NCBI GenBank assembly: GCA_034436235.1
Contig: DAOTWB010000246.1
Coordinates: 1-10,784, forward strand
DNA length: 10,784 nt
Source: CP2-2F sp034436235
Lineage (GTDB): Bacteria > Chloroflexota > Anaerolineae > Aggregatilineales > UBA2796
Reading direction: 5' to 3'
Shown: piece after piece, positions 5,191 through 10,784 of the stretch
How positions within the stretch are numbered: position 1 is the first letter of the stretch
Layout: every line of letters begins with the position of its first letter
The notes under the pieces: model-generated
The model's input: the letters and a program-made list of their open reading frames with translations, nothing else
Database searches by the model: none
What the model was told of the DNA's origin: nothing
Made by a program: the position numbers and the translations under genes

Positions 5191-8100
5191 ACACTTCGCA
5201 GCAGAATGCGCTGCAGCGGCTGCGGCAGCAGCGGCGCAACACGGCTGAGTTCCCATCTTGTGAACGGGCGCAATAACCACAACACGCCCGCGTAAAGTGC
5301 GCCCGACACAAGGACAGCCAGCAATGGCGACGCTGACCACAACGCGAGCGCTGTGCCTGCCATGCACGCACCTGCCGCGCTCGGACGCCACAGCAGCGCC
5401 ACCCAATTGACCGCGCCAAGCGCACGCCGCAATAACCGATAAAACGCGATCAGCAGCACCAGCTCTGAGAGAATTGTCGTGACCGCTGCCGCCTGAAAGC
5501 CGTACAGCGGCACGAAGAGCAGATTAGTGACGACGTTGAAGCTGACGCCCGCCAAAAATGCCCACTTCATGCGCGCTTGCTGATCGAGCGCCACCAGCAC
5601 ATAGTTGGTCAGGCTGTTGATCCAGCCGATAGGCATGAACCAGACCATGATCTGCAGAGCGAGCGCGCCGTTCGGCAAAAAGCGCGCGCCGCCTAACAGG
5701 TTGATCAGGAAATACGCGCCGAAGGTCGTGATCACGGCAATCGGTATAGCAAGGCTGACCAACAACTTGACGGCGAAGTGATAGTTGCGCCGCAAACCTT
5801 CCCGATCTTCGTGCGCTTGCCGCGCCATGATCGGCAAGAGCGCCATCGTGAAGAGCGACGGAATCACGCCGAGCGCATCGAGCCATTTGTAGGCAGTGCT
5901 GTACTGCCCGACCACTGCATTGCCTTGCAACGGCTCTAAGATCACCACGTCAATTTTGAAGAAGATCGTCGCCAACAAGTGATTGAGCATCAGCGGAAAG
6001 CCGCCTGCGATCATGCCGCGCAGCAGGTCGTGCCGCACACTGAGCGGCTCGGATGCGCGCTCGCGCATTGCCGCGCGCACGCTGAGCGCCAACAAGCCGA
6101 GCGTCACGATGTTCAAGGCGATGCTGACCGCCGCCAAGCCGATCACGCCGTAGCCTGCCAGCAGCACAGCGGCGCCTGCCGCCGACTTCAAAATGACCGT
6201 GACCGTCGCCACAGCCGAAGGAATCTCCGCCTTTTGATAGGCGTACAGCAACGCCGTCAGCCCTGTGCTGATGCTGTTCGGCACAAGACCAATGTACAGC
6301 AGCACAATGGCGACGATCGCTGTGCTATCCAGCGCTGGCTCCAGCGCGCTACGCACTGCTAAAAAGCCGATCAGCAATGGCACGCCTGCCGCCGCCAAAG
6401 CGAGCCGCAACAGGCTGCTATTGAGCAGGTAGCTGCCGGCAGCGTTCAAGTTGCGTGCCACTTCTCGCGTCAGGAGCGTGTTCAGTCCAAAGTTGGTCAG
6501 GATGTCGAACCAACCGAAGATGACAACGGCGTAATAATACGTGCCTGCTGCCGCTGGTCCGAGCAAGCGCAGCATGATGAAGGCGAACGCCATGTCTATC
6601 AGCCGATTGAACAGGTTGAGGACGATTGGCGCAAGGCTGTTCTTGGCAAAACGCCGTATGCCGCTCGCTTCGCCTTGCCCTTCGCGGTAAAAAGCGCGCC
6701 ACGCCCAGACCATCAGCAAGAATAGCGCGACCGCGCCGCTCAAAAACGTGGTGAACGCGCCGAGCTGAAACGACGGCGGCGAATAGCGGAAGCGCACCAG
6801 CCATGCGCCTTGCGGCAGCTCCACGCTGCGGAAATTGCCGTACGCCAAGCCGATCTGAACTTCCTGCTCAGCGTCCTCAGGCGCGCCGAGCGGACGCACG
6901 TAAGCGCGCCAACCGACGGCGTGCGAGTCGGTCAGGACGAGCCGACTGCCGTCGCGCGCGACGGTCGCGCGCACCAATACCTCGTTGTTGCTGACGCGCT
7001 CTAGCGCCGCAGGCACGACCTGCGCACGCGCAGGCAGATCGTCGGAAGCAGTCACGAAGGCGCGCGGCAAGGCGCGCGTGTTCTCATAGATGTAAAGCGC
7101 GTCGTCTTGATACGCCAAGCGATAATGCGGAAAGCGCGCCGTATCGAGCGGTGCTTCGCTCAGCACATAGCGCACGCTGAGCAAGTCTAGATATGGCGCG
7201 TTCAGCGCGTCGGCTGCATCAGGGTAGATCGGCGCGATGCGATTGTAGAGCAACTGACTCTGCGGCGCGATCTGCTGCATATACGTCACATATTGCCGCA
7301 GGATGATGCTATCGTAGCCGCGCACGTCCTGCAAGCCGAAGCGCCAAGCCATATTCGCGTTCAAAGTAGCGGTCGCCTGTGGCGCTTGGTAGGTCGTCAA
7401 ACGCCATTCCTGCGGCGTTTGCGCCTTCAACCAAGCGATGGCAGGCGGCTCAAAGTGCAGCCAGCGCGGCTCAGCGGCAGGATTGAAAGCGTACGAAGCG
7501 CTGATCAGATCGACGGCGAGCAAGCCGACTGCCGCGATCTGCCAGATCGGCACGCGCCGTACGCAGATCGAACAGTGACTGAGACGCAGCACGGCGCCGC
7601 TGCCGATCAACAACAGTGCGAACAGAAAAATCTCGTGCGCTTTGACGCTGAAGAAGACCTCAGGCGAAGGATATGCCAGATTGGCGCCTGCCAAGCTATT
7701 GTAGAGCGCTTCGACTGCGCCGCGCACTTGGCTGAAGGCGAGCCGCGCTGTGAGCAAGCCGAGCAACATCGCCGCGCCTGCGCTGATCAGCGCATAGCCG
7801 AGCCTGCCTGCTGTGCGCGCCATGCGTCCATCTTGCAGCGCCTGCGCGCCGTATGCCGCCAGCGCCGCCAAGCACAGCATCAGCGGAAAGACCCAGCGAA
7901 AAGGCGAGTGCAGCTGACTGATGCCCGGCAAGCCGTAATAGAGCAGCGCGTAGAGCGGCGTGCCGAACGCGAAGAGCGTCGCGATGATGCTGATGGCGAG
8001 AAATAGCGCGCGATAGGTCAGCTCGCCTTTGCGTCCGCTCAACGCGCCGAGCAGCGCCAAGGTCAAGGTCAGCACGCCTGCATAAGACGCGCCTTCCACG

Positions 8101-9182
8101 TAATTCTTGCCGCCTTCCATGAACGTATTCGTGATCAGCGCACCATCGGCGCGCAACCACTGCAACGCCGTGTACTGCCCTGTGAACAGGTCAAAATAGA
8201 CGTGCTGCGCAGGCGAGCCGTAAATGTTCGGCATGAAGAAGGCGAGAATGTGGCGCAACGGCAAGCCGTAGCTCAAGATTTGCTGGAAGCTGGCGCGACC
8301 TTCGCGGAAGCTGGCGTTCGCCAGCTCGTAGAATGGCACAAATTGCACCGCGCCCAAGCCGATGCCGAGCGCGACCATGCTCAAGAGCGCGGCGCCGCGC
8401 CCGAGCAGCGCGCCGAGCGGCTCGCGCTTGACGAGCCACAAGCCGAGCAGTCGCGCTGCGCACCAGAACGCCATCACGAGCAGGCTGTAGTAGAAGAACT
8501 CGACGTGACCTGCCAAGATGGACATGCTCAAGCCGAGCGCGCCAAGCACGATCCACACCGCTTGCGCCGCGCTGCCGAAGAGCGTCCGCCGCGCTAGGAT
8601 GTACTCACACATCAGCAGTAGGAACGGCAGCCAGATCGCGGCGGCGATGATCATCGGAAAGACGGCGCTCGCCACGAAGAAGCTGTTCAGCTGATAGGCG
8701 ACGCCGCCGATCAGCGCCGCGAAACGTCCCAGCTGAATGCCGCGCAGGAAAGCGTACATCAGCGCGCCTGCCAGCCACAGCTGCACGACCGTGAACCAGC
8801 CGTAAGCGCGCTCAAGCGGCAGGATGTAGTAGAGCAAGCTGAACGGATACAGCGCTGAGTGCTGCCCTGCCGCCAGGAACGGCACGCCTGCGAACAGATA
8901 TGGATTCCACAGCGGCAGCTCGCCATCGGCAAGGCTCTGGCGTATGAAGTGCTTCCACTGCCAATTTTGCAGCACCAGATCGGAAAGTAGCGCGTTGTGA
9001 GGCACAGTTGGCACGCCTAGCTGCGCGCGATACGCCGCATACGGCTGAAATTGATAGAGATTATCCGCCGGCAGCAGCGTGCGTCCGCCGAGCGTGACCT
9101 GCCCGAACAAAATGAGCGGCAGCGCGAAGAACAGCAGCAGATTCAACCAATCGGCGCGGCGCGCGAGCATGAAAGTGCGCAT
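5187..9182 (-). CDS. YfhO-like GT-C membrane protein fused to a Wzx-type polysaccharide flippase
   Basis: 1331 residues made of two complete halves. Residues 1-~832 match YfhO-like GT-C proteins: first helix 13-28, the outside loop with LLPADNLYQFQPY (36-48) carrying an acidic residue where GT-C enzymes place their catalytic Asp, and GELPLWNPYLFAGVPF (87-102), the family hallmark. About a dozen helices follow to ~563, then a large extracytoplasmic domain (~565-800) and a closing helix (~807-828). A short basic linker (REGQGEASGIRR, 833-844) leads to residues 845-1331, a full-length RfbX/Wzx-type flippase of the MOP superfamily, with FNRLIDMAFAFIMLRLLGP (858-876) and about 12-14 helices. YfhO proteins are normally ~800-900 residues and flippases ~450-500, so neither part is truncated. 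It begins 6 bp after the DPM1-like gene without a clear Shine-Dalgarno, suggesting coupling. Likely role: flipping a lipid-linked sugar and transferring it to an outside acceptor. The acceptor is unknown. Confidence 0.92.
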   Translation of the reverse strand: MRTFMLARRADWLNLLLFFALPLILFGQVTLGGRTLLPADNLYQFQPYAAYRAQLGVPTVPHNALLSDLVLQNWQWKHFIRQSLADGELPLWNPYLFAGVPFLAAGQHSALYPFSLLYYILPLERAYGWFTVVQLWLAGALMYAFLRGIQLGRFAALIGGVAYQLNSFFVASAVFPMIIAAAIWLPFLLLMCEYILARRTLFGSAAQAVWIVLGALGLSMSILAGHVEFFYYSLLVMAFWCAARLLGLWLVKREPLGALLGRGAALLSMVALGIGLGAVQFVPFYELANASFREGRASFQQILSYGLPLRHILAFFMPNIYGSPAQHVYFDLFTGQYTALQWLRADGALITNTFMEGGKNYVEGASYAGVLTLTLALLGALSGRKGELTYRALFLAISIIATLFAFGTPLYALLYYGLPGISQLHSPFRWVFPLMLCLAALAAYGAQALQDGRMARTAGRLGYALISAGAAMLLGLLTARLAFSQVRGAVEALYNSLAGANLAYPSPEVFFSVKAHEIFLFALLLIGSGAVLRLSHCSICVRRVPIWQIAAVGLLAVDLISASYAFNPAAEPRWLHFEPPAIAWLKAQTPQEWRLTTYQAPQATATLNANMAWRFGLQDVRGYDSIILRQYVTYMQQIAPQSQLLYNRIAPIYPDAADALNAPYLDLLSVRYVLSEAPLDTARFPHYRLAYQDDALYIYENTRALPRAFVTASDDLPARAQVVPAALERVSNNEVLVRATVARDGSRLVLTDSHAVGWRAYVRPLGAPEDAEQEVQIGLAYGNFRSVELPQGAWLVRFRYSPPSFQLGAFTTFLSGAVALFLLMVWAWRAFYREGQGEASGIRRFAKNSLAPIVLNLFNRLIDMAFAFIMLRLLGPAAAGTYYYAVVIFGWFDILTNFGLNTLLTREVARNLNAAGSYLLNSSLLRLALAAAGVPLLIGFLAVRSALEPALDSTAIVAIVLLYIGLVPNSISTGLTALLYAYQKAEIPSAVATVTVILKSAAGAAVLLAGYGVIGLAAVSIALNIVTLGLLALSVRAAMRERASEPLSVRHDLLRGMIAGGFPLMLNHLLATIFFKIDVVILEPLQGNAVVGQYSTAYKWLDALGVIPSLFTMALLPIMARQAHEDREGLRRNYHFAVKLLVSLAIPIAVITTFGAYFLINLLGGARFLPNGALALQIMVWFMPIGWINSLTNYVLVALDQQARMKWAFLAGVSFNVVTNLLFVPLYGFQAAAVTTILSELVLLIAFYRLLRRALGAVNWVALLWRPSAAGACMAGTALALWSASPLLAVLVSGALYAGVLWLLRPFTRWELSRVAPLLPQPLQRILLRSV

Positions 9183-9188
9183 CTTGAG

Positions 9189-9938
9189 CTAGGCGTGCTG
9201 AGCGCGCTGCGCGGCGGTCAGATGACGGTAGCGATTGCGCACTTTGAAGACGCCGAGCGCCGCTTCAAGCTGGATTCTCAAGCCCATCTTGGACTTTCCG
9301 TATTTGCGGTCGGCAAAGTAGATCGGTACTTCGGCGAATGTGTAGCCTAAGCGCAAGGCGAGGTAAGTGATCTCGACCTGAAAAATGTAGCCGTTTGAGC
9401 GCACGCGATCCAAATCCATGCCCAGCAATGTCTCGCGCCGCCACATGCGGAAGCCGCCCGTGTTATCGCGCACAGGCGAGCCCAAAATCACGCCGACCCA
9501 GACGCGATTCGCCCACCAGCTCAGCAAGCGCCGCCACAGACTCCAGCGCTCGTCCAGCTTGCCGCCCGGCACATAGCGCGAGCCGATCACAGCGTCAGCG
9601 CGCTCCAGCGCTTCCAGCAAGCGCGGCACATCTTTTGGATCGTGCGAGAAATCGGCGTCCATCTGCCCAATCGCCTGATAGCCGTGCGCTAACGCCCAGC
9701 GGAAGCCTTGCACGTATGCCGTCCCTAGCCCTTGCTTGCCCGTGCGATGCATCACGTGAACGCGCTCAGGATGCTGCGCTGCCAGTGCATCGGCAATTTT
9801 GCCCGTGCCATCGGGCGAGTTATCGTCTACGATCAGAATAGAGAGATCAGGGATAGGCAGGTTGAGCAAGGCAGCGACAAGCCGTTCGATATTTTCAGCC
9901 TCGTTGTAGGTCGGCACCACGATGAGCGTTTTCCGCAA
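9189..9938 (-). CDS. Polyprenyl-phosphate mannose/glucose synthase (DPM1-like GT2)
   Basis: Transfers a sugar from GDP-mannose or UDP-glucose to polyprenyl phosphate at the cytoplasmic face, making the donor used by GT-C enzymes outside. Motifs in order: VVPTYNEAENIERLV near the N terminus, VDDNSPDGTG, GKQGLGTAYVQGF, MDADFSHDP (metal-binding DxD-type), VIGSRYVPGG, DNTGGFRMW, SNGYIFQVE, and RKYGKSKMG. These are diagnostic for the DPM1 subfamily of GT2. It ends without the C-terminal membrane domain or GtrA-like flippase seen in some relatives, so it should be peripheral. The start is taken as TTG (9936-9938) because GGAG lies 6 nt before it and the protein then begins MRKTLIVVPTYNE, as in close relatives; a GTG at 9948-9950 would add four residues but lacks a Shine-Dalgarno. 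It is first in an operon, 6 bp before the YfhO-flippase gene. Mannose versus glucose cannot be decided. Confidence 0.93.
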   Translation of the reverse strand: MRKTLIVVPTYNEAENIERLVAALLNLPIPDLSILIVDDNSPDGTGKIADALAAQHPERVHVMHRTGKQGLGTAYVQGFRWALAHGYQAIGQMDADFSHDPKDVPRLLEALERADAVIGSRYVPGGKLDERWSLWRRLLSWWANRVWVGVILGSPVRDNTGGFRMWRRETLLGMDLDRVRSNGYIFQVEITYLALRLGYTFAEVPIYFADRKYGKSKMGLRIQLEAALGVFKVRNRYRHLTAAQRAQHA

Positions 9939-9976
9939 TGCGATCTCCACTCGTTCAGCGAATTCAAAGCGCTTGA

Positions 9977-10005
9977 ACTATAGCCCTTGTCGCTTGCACG
10001 GTCAA
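9977..10005 (-). promoter_or_regulatory. Sigma-70-type promoter of the glycosylation operon
   Basis: On the minus strand TTGACC (10000-10005) and TATAGT (9977-9982) are separated by exactly 17 bp. Transcription would start near 9970, about 32 nt before the TTG start, with GGAG inside the leader. This is close to consensus in both boxes and lies in the only non-coding stretch upstream of the DPM1-like gene. Confidence 0.75.
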
Positions 10006-10022
10006 GGTAGAGCGCGTATGAT
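9994..10022 (+). promoter_or_regulatory. Sigma-70-type promoter of the Uma2-family genes
   Basis: TTGCAC (9994-9999) and TATGAT (10017-10022) are separated by 17 bp, with a start expected near 10029 and AGGAG at 10036-10040. Its -35 directly abuts the -35 of the opposing promoter (10000-10005), so the two polymerase footprints overlap and should exclude each other. Confidence 0.7.
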
Positions 10023-10049
10023 GTAGACAAAAGGTAGGAGTGGCGTGTG

Positions 10050-10157
10050 ATGGGCGAAACACAAACGCGCGTCAAGCTAACAGGCGACGACTTACTGGAA
10101 ATTCAAGCTGAGACGGGCAGAAGTTACGAGCTGATTGACGGGACGCTGATCGAGATG
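10050..10157 (+). repeat. Direct repeat copy 1: 5' end of first Uma2 gene
   Basis: The first 108 bp match 10621-10728 at 95 of 108 positions by hand alignment, including perfect runs of 26 bp (10098-10123 with 10669-10694) and 27 bp (10131-10157 with 10702-10728). Similarity falls off right after this block. Confidence 0.85.
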
Positions 10158-10613
10158 GCACCAACAGGCGGTCTGCACGGCGCAATTGAGTTCAAGATCG
10201 CATTCTTGATCGGCGCATACGCGCAGCAACGCAACCTTGGGCAGGTCTTAGTAGGCGAAGTAGGTTTTTATGTGCGCGGCGATGCACACACTGTGCGCGG
10301 CGCGGATGTCGCCTTCATTCGCGCTGAGAAAGTGCCGCCTGAAGGTTTGCCGAGCGGCTTTTTGCAGATTGTGCCTGACTTGGTCGTCGAAGTGGTCTCG
10401 CCAAGCGACCGCAGCGCAGCGCTCGCTGAAAAAGTGGCGGAATGGCTTAGCTTTGGCGTTGAGGCAGTCTGGCTCGTCTATCCGAACACGCGCAGCGTGC
10501 ATGTGTACGTCGATCTGCACGGCAGCCGCATTTTCAGCGGCGCGGAGCGCTTGGAAGGCAGCGGCGCGCTAGCAGGCTTCAGCGCGCCTGTCCAAGCCTT
10601 TTTTGAGAGCTGA
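10050..10613 (+). CDS. Uma2 family (DUF820) PD-(D/E)XK nuclease-like protein, first tandem copy
   Basis: 187 residues, the usual family length. Uma2/DUF820 proteins have a restriction-endonuclease-like PD-(D/E)XK fold and occur in many copies in Cyanobacteria and Chloroflexota; their cellular role is not settled. Visible elements are YELIDGTLIEM (26-36) with E27, GADVAFI (84-90) with D86, PDLVVEVVSPSD (109-120) with E114, and K128 in the following helix EKVAEWLSFGVEAVWLVYP. These fit the acidic and lysine residues of the nuclease site. The ATG at 10050 is chosen because the neighbouring paralogue aligns from exactly this residue (MGETQTRVKL against MSEAQARIKL); the GTG at 10047 would add one residue and is closer to the AGGAG. 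The second copy begins 7 bp after the stop, so the two are probably co-transcribed. Confidence 0.9.
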   Translation: MGETQTRVKLTGDDLLEIQAETGRSYELIDGTLIEMAPTGGLHGAIEFKIAFLIGAYAQQRNLGQVLVGEVGFYVRGDAHTVRGADVAFIRAEKVPPEGLPSGFLQIVPDLVVEVVSPSDRSAALAEKVAEWLSFGVEAVWLVYPNTRSVHVYVDLHGSRIFSGAERLEGSGALAGFSAPVQAFFES

Positions 10614-10620
10614 GGTGCCT

Positions 10621-10728
10621 ATGAGCGAAGCGCAAGCGCGCATCAAGCTGACAGGCGATGACCTGTTAGAAATTCAAGCTGAGACGGGCAGAAGCTACGA
10701 ACTGATTGACGGGACGCTGATCGAGATG
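10621..10728 (+). repeat. Direct repeat copy 2: 5' end of second Uma2 gene
   Basis: This is the counterpart of 10050-10157, 571 bp downstream. Most of the 13 differences are synonymous or conservative (for example T to A and V to I), which suggests selection on the protein or recent exchange of this segment between the copies. Confidence 0.85.
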
Positions 10729-10784
10729 ACGCCGACGGGAATGCCACACGGCGCGATCTGCGATAACATCGCCTTCGCGCTCAA
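10621..10784 (+). CDS. Uma2 family (DUF820) protein, second tandem copy, 3' end outside window
   Basis: Only about 54 residues are visible before the window ends. It starts MSEAQARIKLTGDDLLEIQ and continues through GRSYELIDGTLIEM, essentially the same N terminus as the upstream copy, including the conserved glutamate of YELIDG. From residue 37 on (TPTGMPHGAICDNIAFAL) it diverges. The remaining catalytic residues lie outside the window. GAGGTG overlapping the end of the preceding stop codon serves as the ribosome site, about 4 nt from the ATG, so translation is likely coupled to the first copy. Confidence 0.85.
   Translation, partial: MSEAQARIKLTGDDLLEIQAETGRSYELIDGTLIEMTPTGMPHGAICDNIAFAL

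Noticed and set aside
4942..5425. Minus-strand frames crossing the 109-residue gene and the 3' end of the fusion gene
   Set aside because: They show low-complexity Ala/Cys/Arg runs and no start signals, and they conflict with two better-supported genes.
7293..8006. A 237-codon plus-strand frame inside the YfhO-flippase gene
   Set aside because: Composition is the Arg/Gln/Ala-rich pattern of an antisense shadow, with no ribosome site or recognisable motif, while the minus frame encodes clear membrane helices.
5187..9182. The fusion as an artefact of a missing base
   Set aside because: A frameshift error joining two genes is possible in principle, but the linker is a plausible cytoplasmic segment, both sides keep the same codon character, and no leftover start or ribosome site is visible. 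Raw reads would settle it.
1..10784. CRISPR array, tRNA, rRNA or insertion sequence
   Set aside because: No regularly spaced repeats, no cloverleaf with conserved TTC-arm sequence in the intergenic gaps, no rRNA-like segment and no transposase or terminal inverted repeats were seen.

Overview
The window is about 60% G+C and gene-dense, with no RNA gene, insertion sequence or CRISPR array that I can recognise. The gene set points to an environmental bacterium, most likely of the Chloroflexota. The pointers are a type 2 IPP isomerase, a GT-C/YfhO glycosylation locus, tandem Uma2-family nuclease-like genes, GTG/TTG alternative starts, and a very high density of GCGC. This placement is an inference from family content; no rRNA or phylogenetic marker was analysed.

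Layout, left to right. (1) 1-665, minus: 5' part of fni/idi2 (type 2 isopentenyl-diphosphate isomerase), cut by the window edge. (2) 779-2113, minus: a secreted sugar-binding protein of the trehalose/maltose (ThuE/TMBP-like) type, standing alone without permeases and followed by a strong intrinsic terminator (721-758). (3) 2241-4705, minus: a three-gene operon. It encodes a 100-residue membrane protein resembling a lycopene cyclase domain, a secreted and membrane-anchored beta-propeller-like protein, and TrmD. (4) 4706-4860: an A+T-rich divergent intergenic region with a good plus-strand promoter flanked by a 9-bp inverted repeat. (5) 4861-5190, plus: a conserved-looking 109-residue protein of unknown function. 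(6) 5187-9938, minus: a two-gene glycosylation operon, a DPM1-like polyprenyl-phosphate sugar synthase followed by a 1331-residue protein in which a full YfhO-like GT-C membrane protein is fused to a full polysaccharide flippase. (7) 9939-10049: two divergent sigma-70-type promoters packed back to back. (8) 10050-10784, plus: two tandem Uma2-family genes, the second cut by the window edge.

The most interesting unit is the 5187-9938 operon. The DPM1-like enzyme would charge a polyprenyl phosphate with a sugar on the cytoplasmic face. The flippase half of the fusion could move a lipid-linked sugar across the membrane, and the YfhO half could transfer it to an outside acceptor. Synthesis, flipping and transfer would thus lie in two adjacent cistrons, with flipping and transfer on one polypeptide. 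The individual families are known; the fusion and the combined mechanism are my inference. Other points worth attention are the convergent genes sharing a palindromic CTAG as both stop codons, the lycopene-cyclase-like protein with an altered PxEE motif, and trmD outside its usual rpsP-rimM-trmD-rplS setting.
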